The position numbers were made by a program, and so were the translations under genes. This document shows positions 43,345 to 51,929 of a stretch of DNA of 64,000 bases, in pieces. The stretch spans positions 2,175,501-2,239,500 of the forward strand of contig NZ_SZWE01000001.1 in NCBI RefSeq assembly GCF_009669325.1, in the 5' to 3' direction. How positions within the stretch are numbered: the first letter of the stretch is position 1; every line of letters begins with the position of its first letter. The notes below the pieces were generated by a model. It did no database searches. It had not been told where the DNA came from and saw only the letters and a program-made list of their open reading frames with translations. The stretch is from Roseovarius bejariae. Lineage in GTDB: Bacteria > Pseudomonadota > Alphaproteobacteria > Rhodobacterales > Rhodobacteraceae.

Positions 43345-43848
43345 ATGCCACGCACCTTCATCTTCCTGTTGATCGGCCTGTTCTTCGGCACCGGCCTTGG
43401 CTTTCTGGTCGCCGCCAGTACCGGCGCGCAACTGGAAGGGCATGAACACACAGGCGACACCGCCCACGACCATGCCGCCCATGATCACGGTCAGGGCGAT
43501 ATATCGGGCCACGATCATTCAAAATTGACCGAGGCTGGCACGCCGACCCCGACACTGGCCCTGTCGATCCACCCCGATAGCGACCAAAGCCGCAACCTGC
43601 ATATCGAAACCAGTAATTTCACTTTCGACCCCGCAGGCGTCAACGGCCCGCACGAACCCGGCCACGGCCACGCGCATATCTATATCAACGGGGTGAAACA
43701 GCCCCGCGCCTACAGCCCTTGGGCGCAATTGAACGCGCTGCCCATCGGCACCCATGAGGTGCGCGTCACCCTCAACGCCAATGATCACAGCCAACTGGCC
43801 ATCGACGGTACTCCCATCGAGGCCACGACAACGATTGAAATCGAATGA
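43345..43848 (+). CDS. histidine-rich membrane-anchored periplasmic protein, candidate cobalt-binding
   Basis: 167 aa from ATG 43345, preceded by AAGGGGAACGAA. One N-terminal helix (FIFLLIGLFFGTGLGFLVA), then a His/Asp-rich stretch (HEHTGDTAHDHAAHDHGQ and on to about residue 60). A beta-sandwich-like domain follows (HAHIYINGVKQPRAYSPW; GTHEVRVTLNANDHSQLAIDG). It lies 46 bp after cbtA, so it is probably under the same riboswitch. I infer a periplasmic metal sponge or chaperone feeding CbtAB. No direct family assignment. Confidence 0.8.
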   Translation: MPRTFIFLLIGLFFGTGLGFLVAASTGAQLEGHEHTGDTAHDHAAHDHGQGDISGHDHSKLTEAGTPTPTLALSIHPDSDQSRNLHIETSNFTFDPAGVNGPHEPGHGHAHIYINGVKQPRAYSPWAQLNALPIGTHEVRVTLNANDHSQLAIDGTPIEATTTIEIE

Positions 43849-43852
43849 CGCC

Positions 43853-44179
43853 CTACGCCGGAACCCGCCCCAGAAGGCAAAAGCGCAACCGCCCGGCGGG
43901 CCGCGCATCCTCGATCCAGCCATCGGGGCTTTCGGCGTATATCCGGGCGAACGACAGCGTATCGGCCAAATCCCCCTCGGCCTCGACCCCGCCGAACAGA
44001 TACGTGGCCTTGCCCGGCGCGCGAAAGGCCACCGATAGCGGATTGGCGCAATTCGACATGCAGGCATGCTCCTGCACCTCGAAATCCATGCCCCGCGCCG
44101 CAATTTCAGCGCGCAGCGCCTTGGCAAAGCCCGGCCCGCTGCCGCATTCACATGTTGAACAAACCACGATCCGGTGCAT
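43853..44179 (-). CDS. DUF1636 family protein, copy 2
   Basis: 108 aa from ATG 44179. CSTCECG at the N-terminus and CMSNCANP near residue 46 give the same 2+2 cysteine pattern as the copy at 33932-34306, though overall similarity is low. It is divergent from cobW (70 bp between starts) and converges with the histidine-rich gene. A thioredoxin-like 2Fe-2S or metal-binding fold is likely; function unknown. Confidence 0.82.
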   Translation of the reverse strand: MHRIVVCSTCECGSGPGFAKALRAEIAARGMDFEVQEHACMSNCANPLSVAFRAPGKATYLFGGVEAEGDLADTLSFARIYAESPDGWIEDARPAGRLRFCLLGRVPA

Positions 44180-44249
44180 GACGCTGTCCTTTCCAAACGC
44201 GGAGTAAGACAGCGCCGCCGCCCACGCAAGCCTGAGAAGGAACCTGCCC

Positions 44250-45317
44250 ATGCCTGCCAAGATCCCTGCCACCGTCGTCACCGGCTTTCTGGGTGCCGGG
44301 AAAACCACCCTCATTCGTCACATGCTGGAAAACGCGGGCGGCAAGCGCATCGCGCTCATTATCAATGAATTCGGTGATCTGGGCGTCGATGGCGGCATCC
44401 TCAAGGGCTGCGGCATCGAAGGCTGCGCCGAGGATGACGTGATGGAGCTTTCCAACGGTTGTATCTGCTGCACCGTGGCCGAGGATTTCGTGCCCACCAT
44501 GCAAAAGCTGCTGGACCGCCCCGATGCCCCCGATCACATCGTGATCGAAACCTCCGGCCTCGCCCTGCCGCAACCCTTGGTGCGCGCCTTCAACTGGCCC
44601 GAGATTTCCACCCGGGTGACTGTCGATGGTGTCGTCACCGTGGTCGATGGCAAGGCCGTGGCCGAGGGCCGCTTTGCCCATGACGTGGCCGCCGTCGATG
44701 CACAGCGGGCGCAAGACGAGAACCTCGATCACGACACGCCGCTTTCGGAACTCTTTGCCGATCAGGTCGCCTGCGCCGACATGATCGTCGTGAACAAATC
44801 CGATCTGCTGGCCGGCGACGAGGCCGAAACTCTGGTGGGGCGGCTCAAATCCGACAGCCGCGATGGCGTGCAGGTGGTCAAATCCATCATGGGCGCGTTG
44901 CCCGTCGATGTCCTTCTGGGGCAGGGCATGGGGGCCGAGGCCGATATGGAGGCCCGGCACGAGGTGCACCACCACCATCATCACGACCATGATCATGATG
45001 ATGATCACGACCACCACCACGATCACGACCATGACGCTTTCGAAAGTTTCGTCGTTACCCGCCCCGAGATTGCCGACCCGGCGGGGTTCGCCGCCCAAGT
45101 GGCCGATGTGATCCGCGCGCATGACATCCTGCGCCTCAAGGGGTTTGCGGCTGTCTCGGGTAAACCCATGCGCCTGACGTTGCAGGCCGTCGGCCCCCGC
45201 GTCGACAGCTACTTCGACCGCCCCTTCGCGGGCGATGAGTCGCGCGAAACCCGTTTGGTGGTCATCGGTCAATCCGGCCTCGACCGCGCGGCGATCGCGG
45301 CGGCGCTCTCTGCCTGA
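44250..45317 (+). CDS. cobW: CobW family GTPase / metallochaperone
   Basis: 355 aa. Walker A GFLGAGKTT at 12-20, the metal-binding CxCC motif (G-C71-I-C73-C74-T), guanine motif VVNKSD, and a very histidine-rich loop (HHHHHHDHDHDDDHDHHHDH region, near residue 240-262). The COG0523 C-terminal domain follows. CobW is thought to load Co2+ for the CobNST chelatase; cobN lies one gene downstream. Ends TGATG into the GNAT gene. Confidence 0.95.
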   Translation: MPAKIPATVVTGFLGAGKTTLIRHMLENAGGKRIALIINEFGDLGVDGGILKGCGIEGCAEDDVMELSNGCICCTVAEDFVPTMQKLLDRPDAPDHIVIETSGLALPQPLVRAFNWPEISTRVTVDGVVTVVDGKAVAEGRFAHDVAAVDAQRAQDENLDHDTPLSELFADQVACADMIVVNKSDLLAGDEAETLVGRLKSDSRDGVQVVKSIMGALPVDVLLGQGMGAEADMEARHEVHHHHHHDHDHDDDHDHHHDHDHDAFESFVVTRPEIADPAGFAAQVADVIRAHDILRLKGFAAVSGKPMRLTLQAVGPRVDSYFDRPFAGDESRETRLVVIGQSGLDRAAIAAALSA

Positions 45318-45769
45318 TGCTGATCGTCGAGGCCGCCAACCCCCGTGATCCCGGCCCCCGCGCGGTGTTGGAGGCCAGTCATGCCCTGATGCGCGCCCTC
45401 TTCCCGCCCGAGGATAACTATTTCCTTGATCTCGACGCGCTCTGCGGTGACAGCATCCGCTTTTTCGCCGCCCGTCAGGGGGAAAAGACCCTGGGCACGG
45501 GCGCACTGGCGATCATGGAGGGGTATGGCGAGGTGAAATCCATGTTCACCACGCCCGAGGCCCGCGGAAAAGGCGTAGCCGCCGCCCTCCTGCGCGCGAT
45601 CGAGGATGAGGCACGCGCCCTGAGCCTTCCCGCCCTGCGCCTAGAGACTGCCGAAGCGCTTGATAGCGCCATGCGCCTTTATGCCCGCCACGGGTTCACG
45701 CGGCGTGGTATTTTCGGCGACTACCGTCCGAACCAGACCAGTGTTTTCATGGAAAAGCCCTTGGTCTAG
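45317..45769 (+). CDS. GNAT family N-acetyltransferase
   Basis: 150 aa. Acetyl-CoA site VKSMFTTPEARGKGVAAALLRAIEDEA (Q/R-x-x-G-x-G/A form) and the C-terminal MRLYARHGFTRRGIFGDY are typical. The substrate is not predictable. Coupled to cobW by TGATG. An acetyltransferase placed between cobW and cobN has no known place in the cobalamin pathway, so it may simply be carried in the operon. Confidence 0.88.
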   Translation: MLIVEAANPRDPGPRAVLEASHALMRALFPPEDNYFLDLDALCGDSIRFFAARQGEKTLGTGALAIMEGYGEVKSMFTTPEARGKGVAAALLRAIEDEARALSLPALRLETAEALDSAMRLYARHGFTRRGIFGDYRPNQTSVFMEKPLV

Positions 45770-45830
45770 ACCCCGCCCATATGCTTTTTCTTGGCAAAAA
45801 TACCCAATGGCGCGCCGCGCGCCCCAAGCA
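45770..45830. repeat. GGGTATTTTT intergenic element, copy 2 (minus orientation)
   Basis: Read on the minus strand: GGCGCGCGGCGCGCC, then ATTGGGTATTTTTGCC, AAGAAAAAGCATATGGG. The tail matches the elements at 16431-16523 and 56605-56666. It lies just before the cobN start. Confidence 0.55.
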
Positions 45831-45845
45831 CAAGGCCCGATCCTG

Positions 45846-48800
45846 ATGCACCTCCTCGCCGCTACCCCCGGGGCCATCGACGATGGCAGCGACGCCGTCG
45901 ATCTGGGCCAAACGCCGTCTGACGTGATTTTCATTTCGGCGGCCGATACCGAGCTGGCCGCGCTCAGCGCCGCGCGCTCCGAAATGGACGCGCCCCCGGG
46001 CCTGCGGCTGGCCAATCTCACGCACCTCAACCACCCCATGTCGGTGGACCTGCACCTAGACGATTGCGCCACGAAATCGCGGCTGGTGGTGGCGCGGGTC
46101 TTGGGCGGCATGGGCTACTGGAAATACGGGGCCGAACAATACGCGGCCCGGTGCCATGAGGCCGGTGTTCCGCTGGCCCTCCTGCCCGGAGACGACAAAC
46201 CCGATGCCGAATTGCGCGCGCTTTCTACCGTCTCGGACGAAGATTACGACGCGCTTTGGGCCTATCTCGTCGAAGGCGGGCCTGAGAACGCCACGAACTT
46301 CCTCGCCTACACCCGCGCCATGCTGGAGGGCGGTGAGACGCCCATGGGGGCCAGCCCCCTCTTGCGCGCCGGTGTCTACTGGCCCGGCGCAGGCGTGGCC
46401 GACCTCTCGGCGGCGCAAGAGGCATGGACCGCCGGTCAACCCGTCGTCCCCCTCATCTTCTACCGCGCGCTGGTGCAGGGCGCGGGCCTCAACCCGATCA
46501 ACCGTCTGGTCAAATCACTGCTGCGGCAGGGCCTCAACCCGCTGCCCATCTTCGTGGCCTCGCTCAAGGATCCGGTCTCGACCGCCACGCTTGAGCATCT
46601 CTTCACCGCCGCCCCGCCTTCGGTGATCCTCAACTGCACCTCCTTCGCCGTCGGCTCCCCCCACCAAGGCGAGGACAGCCCCGAAAATCCCCTCACCATG
46701 GCCGCCGCCCAAGCGGCCCCCATCTTTCAAGTGGTCCTCGCCGGGTCATCCGAGGAAGCATGGGCCGAGGGCCTCACCGGCCTCTCGGCCCGCGACATCG
46801 CCATGAACGTGGCCTTGCCCGAGGTCGATGGCCGCATCCTGTCGCGTGCCATCAGCTTCAAGGGCGAAGCCTTCTTCGACGAGGCCACCGAATGCCCCAT
46901 CGCCACCTACCGCGCCCAAGGCGACCGGGTGGAGTTCGTCGCGCAACTCGCCGCCAACTGGGCCAAACTCCGCGCCACGCCGGAACCCAACCGCAAGGTG
47001 GCGCTGGTGCTGGCCAACTACCCCAACAAGGATGGCCGCCTTGCCAATGGCGTGGGTCTCGACACCCCCGCTGGCACGGTCCATGCCCTGACCCTGCTGC
47101 AAGAGGCGGGCTATGACATTCGCAATGCCCCGCAGGACAGCGACGCGCTGATGCAGGCGGTCATGGCCGGGCCGACCAATTGGCTCACCGATCGCGCCGT
47201 GCGGCAGGGGGGCGTGCGCCTGTCGATGGCCGATTACCAGATCGACTATGGGCAGCTGCCCTGGGAAATGCGGGAGGCGATGGAACGCCGCTGGGGCCCG
47301 CCCGAGGCCGATCCGTTCTATTGCCCCGGAGAGGTGGATTGCGGGCATTTCGCCCTGTCCGTTCTGGAATTCGGCAAGGTGGTCGTCGGCATCCAACCGG
47401 CGCGCGGCTATAACATCGACCCGACCGATACCTACCATTCCCCCGATCTGGTGCCGCCGCATAACTACCTGGCCTTCTATTTCTGGCTGCGGCACCAGTT
47501 CCGGGCGCAGGCCATCGTGCACATGGGCAAGCACGGCAACCTCGAATGGTTGCCGGGCAAGGCGCTGGCCCTGTCGCAAGAGTGCTGGCCCGAGGCGGTG
47601 TTCGGCCCCATGCCGCATGTCTATCCCTTCATCGTCAACGACCCGGGCGAAGGCACACAGGCCAAGCGACGCGCGCAGGCGGTGATCATCGATCACCTGA
47701 CCCCGCCGCTCACCCGTGCCGAAACCTACGGGCCGATGAAAGACCTCGAAGCGCTGGTTGATGAATATTACGAGGCCGCCGGCGTCGATCCCCGGCGGAT
47801 CGATCATTTGCGCCGCGAAATCCTTTCGCTCACCTCGGCCACTGGGCTGGACAAAGACGCTGGCCTGTCCGGTGAGGACGAGGAGACCGACCTTGCCAAG
47901 CTCGACGCCTACCTGTGCGAGCTGAAAGAGGCGCAAATCCGCGACGGGTTGCACATCTTCGGCCAATCGCCCAAGGGCGTGCAGGAACGCGACCTGCTGC
48001 AAGCCCTCCTGCGTGTGCCGCGCGGGCAGGGGCAGGGCGGCGATGCCTCGATCATCCGCGCGCTGGCCGAGGATCTGGGCCTTGGCTTCGACCCCTTGGA
48101 TTGCGATATGGCCGCCCCTTGGACGGGGCCAACGCCCGAGGTGCTGCAAGCCGTCAATGACAGCCCATGGCGCAGCCATGGCGACACCGTCGAACGGCTT
48201 GAAGAGCTGGCCGCGCGGTTTTTGAGCGGCGAAGAGGGCCCGCCCGGTACGCAAAGCCGCGCCGTGCTGGACCATGCCGAGGATACCGTGCGCCCCACGC
48301 TTCGTGCCTGCGGACCGGACGAGGGCCGGGGGCTTCTCACCGCCCTTTCGGGCCGGTTCGTCGCCCCCACCCCGTCGGGCGCGCCCACCCGTGGGCGGCT
48401 GGATACCCTGCCCACCGGGCGCAACTTCTTTTCCGTCGATAGCCGCGCGGTGCCCACCCCCACTGCTTGGGCGCTGGGCTGGAAATCGGCCAACCTGCTG
48501 ATTGAAAAGCACCTGCAAACCCATGGCGATTGGCCGCGCACCATGCTTCTGACCGCTTGGGGCACCGCCAACATGCGCACCGGCGGCGATGACATCGCAC
48601 AGGCCATGGCGCTGATGGGCGTCAAACCCAAGTGGGACACGGCCAACCGCCGCGTGACGGGGTTTGAAATCCTGCCCCAAGGGGTGCTGGGCCGCCCTCG
48701 TGTGGATGTTACCCTGCGCATCTCGGGCTTTTTCCGCGATGCCTTCCCACAGCTTATTTCGCTGTTCGACAGCGCCGCGCGCGCCGTGCAGGTGCTGGAT

Positions 48801-49562
48801 GAACCCGAAGACCTCAACCCCGCCGCTGCCCGTGCACAGGCGGATGGCGCCACGCCGCGCGTCTATGGCGCGAAACCGGGGGCGTACGGAGCCGGGCTTC
48901 AGGCGATGATCGACGAACGCCTTTGGGCCGATAAATCCGATCTCGCCGAGGCGTATCTGACATGGGGCAGCTACGCCTATGGCGCGGGCGACGAAGGCCG
49001 CGCCGACCGGACAGGGTTTGAAACCCGCCTGCGCCAGACCGAGGCGATTGTTCAGAACCAGGACAACCGCGAACACGACCTGCTGGATTCGGACGATTAC
49101 TATCAATTCGAAGGCGGGGCCGCGGCGGCGGTCAGTACCCTGCAAGGTCAGGACCGCCCGATCTATCACAACGACCATTCCCGCCCCGAACGCCCGGTCA
49201 TCCGCAGCTTGGAGGATGAGATCGGCCGCGTCGTGCGCTCCCGCGTGGTGAACCCAAAGTGGATCGACGGGGTCAAGCGCCACGGCTACAAGGGGGCGTT
49301 CGAGATGGCGGCAACCGTCGATTATCTTTTTGCCTTCGCTGCCACCACGGGCGCGGTGCGTAGCCATCATTTCGATATGGTCGAAGCGGCATTCCTTGAG
49401 GATGACGACACCCGCGACTTCATCGCCGAACACAACGCCCCCGCCCTGAGCGAGATGGCCGAACGTCTGCAAGAGGCGATTGACCGGGGGCTCTGGATGC
49501 CGCGCTCCAACTCTGCCCGCGCGCGGATCGCGGCGGCAAGGGCGGGCGCAACAAGGCCCTGA
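45846..49562 (+). CDS. cobN: cobaltochelatase subunit CobN
   Basis: 1238 aa from ATG 45846 (MHLLAATPGAIDDGSDAVDL); longer readings begin in the GNAT gene. Family landmarks: VVARVLGGMGYWKYG, NALVLANYPNKDGRLANGVGLDTP-like region, QPARGYNIDPTDTYHSPDLVPPHNYLAFYFWLR, HMGKHGNLEWLPGKALALS, and WGTANMRTGGDDIAQAMALMG near the end. CobN is the large, substrate-binding subunit of the aerobic ATP-dependent CobNST chelatase that inserts Co2+ into hydrogenobyrinic acid a,c-diamide. CobS and CobT are not in this window. Confidence 0.97.
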   Translation: MHLLAATPGAIDDGSDAVDLGQTPSDVIFISAADTELAALSAARSEMDAPPGLRLANLTHLNHPMSVDLHLDDCATKSRLVVARVLGGMGYWKYGAEQYAARCHEAGVPLALLPGDDKPDAELRALSTVSDEDYDALWAYLVEGGPENATNFLAYTRAMLEGGETPMGASPLLRAGVYWPGAGVADLSAAQEAWTAGQPVVPLIFYRALVQGAGLNPINRLVKSLLRQGLNPLPIFVASLKDPVSTATLEHLFTAAPPSVILNCTSFAVGSPHQGEDSPENPLTMAAAQAAPIFQVVLAGSSEEAWAEGLTGLSARDIAMNVALPEVDGRILSRAISFKGEAFFDEATECPIATYRAQGDRVEFVAQLAANWAKLRATPEPNRKVALVLANYPNKDGRLANGVGLDTPAGTVHALTLLQEAGYDIRNAPQDSDALMQAVMAGPTNWLTDRAVRQGGVRLSMADYQIDYGQLPWEMREAMERRWGPPEADPFYCPGEVDCGHFALSVLEFGKVVVGIQPARGYNIDPTDTYHSPDLVPPHNYLAFYFWLRHQFRAQAIVHMGKHGNLEWLPGKALALSQECWPEAVFGPMPHVYPFIVNDPGEGTQAKRRAQAVIIDHLTPPLTRAETYGPMKDLEALVDEYYEAAGVDPRRIDHLRREILSLTSATGLDKDAGLSGEDEETDLAKLDAYLCELKEAQIRDGLHIFGQSPKGVQERDLLQALLRVPRGQGQGGDASIIRALAEDLGLGFDPLDCDMAAPWTGPTPEVLQAVNDSPWRSHGDTVERLEELAARFLSGEEGPPGTQSRAVLDHAEDTVRPTLRACGPDEGRGLLTALSGRFVAPTPSGAPTRGRLDTLPTGRNFFSVDSRAVPTPTAWALGWKSANLLIEKHLQTHGDWPRTMLLTAWGTANMRTGGDDIAQAMALMGVKPKWDTANRRVTGFEILPQGVLGRPRVDVTLRISGFFRDAFPQLISLFDSAARAVQVLDEPEDLNPAAARAQADGATPRVYGAKPGAYGAGLQAMIDERLWADKSDLAEAYLTWGSYAYGAGDEGRADRTGFETRLRQTEAIVQNQDNREHDLLDSDDYYQFEGGAAAAVSTLQGQDRPIYHNDHSRPERPVIRSLEDEIGRVVRSRVVNPKWIDGVKRHGYKGAFEMAATVDYLFAFAATTGAVRSHHFDMVEAAFLEDDDTRDFIAEHNAPALSEMAERLQEAIDRGLWMPRSNSARARIAAARAGATRP

Positions 49563-49949
49563 TCACGGGACGGGGCGACACTCCAAGGCGCCATAGCCCG
49601 TGTCCACTTCATAGGCCTCGCATTCCAGTTCGAGGGGGAAACGCGGCGCGGGCGGCGGGCCGTCGCCACAATCCAGCCGCGCGCGCATCATCGCCTGATC
49701 GCCGGTCAGCTTCGCCACCCGGCAGCCGCTGACCGCTTCGATGGCCGCCACGCCCTGCGGTGCGATGGCCGCCATGCGCGGCGCCCACTGTGCATTCGTG
49801 CGGATCGCTTCGGCCCGCAGTCCCTTTATCCGGATATCGAAATCGCTCCCGCCCACGCTGATACGATGGGCGGGAATGCCGCGAAAGGCCGGGCTGGGTG
49901 TGTCACAGCCCGCGAGAAGGGCGAGCATGGGGAACAGCAAGATGCGCAT
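49563..49949 (-). CDS. small predicted lipoprotein, unknown function
   Basis: 128 aa from the ATG at 49949 (MRILLFPMLALLAGCDTPSP, lipobox LAGC). The mature part has two cysteine pairs (VSGCRVAKLTGDQAMMRARLDCG; LELECEAYE...LECRPVP) that may form disulfides in the periplasm. No recognised domain. Converges with cobN, ending 1 bp from its stop. Confidence 0.7.
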   Translation of the reverse strand: MRILLFPMLALLAGCDTPSPAFRGIPAHRISVGGSDFDIRIKGLRAEAIRTNAQWAPRMAAIAPQGVAAIEAVSGCRVAKLTGDQAMMRARLDCGDGPPPAPRFPLELECEAYEVDTGYGALECRPVP

Positions 49950-50035
49950 GGCCCAATTTGCGCATCTTGTGGTTAACAAACTCTTAGGGCCGGGGGACGG
50001 CATGTCTGTTTGTCGAAATTTACGAACCGCATGTA

Positions 50036-50051
50036 CGTTCTGTACAGAACG
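50036..50051. promoter_or_regulatory. 16-bp perfect palindrome
   Basis: CGTTCTGT-ACAGAACG in the gap between two small envelope-protein genes, 87 bp upstream of the lipoprotein start (minus strand). It looks like a dimer-binding operator. It is not the direct-repeat GTTC-N7-GTTC form of alphaproteobacterial LexA. Confidence 0.45.
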
Positions 50052-50092
50052 CACCGTGCGGGTTGTTCACCTTGGGGGGTATCGGTCAATAA

Positions 50093-50132
50093 AACCGATG
50101 CGATGCCGACGGAATACCGACGTGATGCCGAT
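50093..50132. repeat. GTCGGTATT-type intergenic repeat, copy 2 (inverted)
   Basis: Reads GATGCCGACGGAATACCGACGTGATGCCG on the plus strand (in part); its inverse complement closely follows the run at 6115-6165. Both copies lie next to a GTTAAC. Confidence 0.6.
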
Positions 50133-50177
50133 AGGGGCATTCGTTGTTAACCAAGGTGTTAGCCGCGATTCGCGCGG

Positions 50178-50531
50178 TTACCGCAGTTGCAGGTCGGCAT
50201 ACTGCCCCGTACCTTGGTCCGAAATGAATCGCAGAGTCCGCCCCTGCACCTTCACCGCCTGACAATTCGGGCCAAGGTCCATCTGACCCCAATACAAATC
50301 ACGGCAAAAATATCCCGATTTCCAGCGCCATGCGCCCGTCACATCCCGGCCGAAGGCCCGACCCTTGATCCGTCCGTCGCGCGTGACGTCCAGCTTGATA
50401 CCGAAGCGGGTCAGCTCCCGACCGTCCACGAGGGATAAAAACGTCCTCTTATCAGAGACTTGGTTAAACCCTTCTGCCCCTGCCGGGGTGGCCAATCCAA
50501 GCGCCACGGCCAATGTCGCAACATATCTCAT
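50178..50531 (-). CDS. secreted protein of unknown function
   Basis: 117 aa with a signal peptide (MRYVATLAVALGLATPAGAEG). The mature domain has two cysteines (GYFCRDLYWG and LGPNCQAVKV) and a compact beta-rich pattern (GRIKGRAFGRDVTGAWRWK...LRFISDQGTGQYADLQL). Similar small periplasmic proteins occur in roseobacters, sometimes mislabelled by their neighbour dapB. It follows dapB on the same strand by 54 bp, so it may be cotranscribed. Confidence 0.78.
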   Translation of the reverse strand: MRYVATLAVALGLATPAGAEGFNQVSDKRTFLSLVDGRELTRFGIKLDVTRDGRIKGRAFGRDVTGAWRWKSGYFCRDLYWGQMDLGPNCQAVKVQGRTLRFISDQGTGQYADLQLR

Positions 50532-50585
50532 GGGTCATGCTCCTGTGGCAGTACACCAAGGATACGCGCGCGACCGGCAGCCGGA

Positions 50586-51404
50586 TTAGTTTTCGCTCAA
50601 CCCCAGAACATCCAGCATATCGTATTCACCGGGCCCCCGCCCTTGCCCCCAAAGCGCGGCCTTCAGGGCACCGCGGGCAAAAACCGCCCGGTCGCTGGCC
50701 ACATGCCGAAGGGTGATCCGTTCCCCCGTGGCGGCAAACAGAACATCATGCTCGCCCACGATGTCGCCACCCCGGATGGCATGGAACCCGATATGCCCCC
50801 GCTCGCGTTTGCCGGTGATCCCGTCGCGGCCCCGGTCCGAGACGGTGTCAAGGTCCACACCGCGCCCATCGGCGGCGGCCTGGCCCAGCATCAGGGCCGT
50901 GCCCGAGGGGGCATCGACCTTCTGATTGTGGTGGGCCTCGATCACCTCGATGTCGAAATCCTCATCGAGGGCCGCCGCCACCTTTTTCGTCAATTGAACC
51001 AACAGGTTGACGCCCAAGCTCATGTTGCCGGCACGCACCACCACGGCATGGCGCGCGGCGGCCTTGACCTTGGAAAGGTCGTCCTCGCTCATGCCAGTGG
51101 TGCCGATGACATGCACACAGCGCGCCTGCGCCGCGATGCCTGCGAATTCCACTGTTGCCGCGGGGGCGGTGAAGTCAATCACCGCATGGGCATTTGCGAA
51201 AGCCTCCAGCGCATCGTCAGTGACGCTGACACCCAAAGCGGCGCCACCCATGGCCTCGCCCACGTCGCGCCCGATCCAATCGTGGCCCTTGCGTTCCAAC
51301 GCACCGACCAGCCGCGCCCGGCCACTTTCCGCGATGGTGCGGATCAACATCTGTCCCATCCGCCCCGAGGCGCCCGTTACAACGATACCCGGCAGGTCTG
51401 TCAT
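50586..51404 (-). CDS. dapB: 4-hydroxy-tetrahydrodipicolinate reductase
   Basis: 272 aa. NAD(P)-binding [11 protein letters not shown] at 11-21, [22 protein letters not shown], catalytic [16 protein letters not shown] with the HH pair and lysine, and [19 protein letters not shown]. Second step of the diaminopimelate branch to lysine and peptidoglycan; dapF lies 3 kb away in the window. Divergent from rbfA. Confidence 0.97.
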   Translation of the reverse strand: MTDLPGIVVTGASGRMGQMLIRTIAESGRARLVGALERKGHDWIGRDVGEAMGGAALGVSVTDDALEAFANAHAVIDFTAPAATVEFAGIAAQARCVHVIGTTGMSEDDLSKVKAAARHAVVVRAGNMSLGVNLLVQLTKKVAAALDEDFDIEVIEAHHNQKVDAPSGTALMLGQAAADGRGVDLDTVSDRGRDGITGKRERGHIGFHAIRGGDIVGEHDVLFAATGERITLRHVASDRAVFARGALKAALWGQGRGPGEYDMLDVLGLSEN

Positions 51405-51533
51405 CGCGTCTGTCTCCCGTTCCAGTTCCGCCTTGCATAACCCGCACCGGCGCGATTGGCAAAGCCGCTTTCGCGGGCAATCCCCCGCCGATCATCGCTT
51501 GGCAAACGGGGCCCAAGCCATTAGATGCGAGAC

Positions 51534-51929
51534 ATGGCAAAGAACAAGTTCCACGACGGGCCCGGCCCCTCCCAACGGCAACTGCGCGTCGGCGAGTTGA
51601 TCCGCCGGACCCTGTCCGAGGTACTGATGCGTGGCGATATCCACGATCCCGACCTCAACCGCATGTCGGTGACGGTGGGCGAGGTCCGCACCTCCCCCGA
51701 CCTCAAGATCGCGACCGCCTATGTGCTGCCCCTGGGCGGAGAAGGGCAGGACGATCTGATCGATCTTCTGGCCCGCAACAAAAACGAACTGCGCCGCCTT
51801 ATCGGCAAGAAGCTCGACCTGAAATATGCCCCCGACCTGCGCTTTCGCCTCGACACCACCTTCGACCAGATGGACGAAACCCGCCGTCTGTTTTCGCAAG
51901 AAAAAGTCCGCCGGGATGTCGAGGGCTAA
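51534..51929 (+). CDS. rbfA: 30S ribosome-binding factor A
   Basis: 131 aa ([20 protein letters not shown]) with the KH-like domain: [34 protein letters not shown] and [18 protein letters not shown]. It matures the 16S 5' end and helps cold adaptation. An ATG three codons earlier (51525) is possible. Its 3' end overlaps the next gene by 14 bp. Confidence 0.96.
   Translation: MAKNKFHDGPGPSQRQLRVGELIRRTLSEVLMRGDIHDPDLNRMSVTVGEVRTSPDLKIATAYVLPLGGEGQDDLIDLLARNKNELRRLIGKKLDLKYAPDLRFRLDTTFDQMDETRRLFSQEKVRRDVEG

Noticed and set aside
44990..45040. Simple repeat or expansion of CAC/GAT triplets
   Set aside because: It is the coding sequence for the histidine-aspartate metal loop normal in CobW proteins.
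50036..50051. LexA/SOS box
   Set aside because: GTTC-N6-GAAC is an inverted form; alphaproteobacterial LexA uses the direct repeat GTTC-N7-GTTC.
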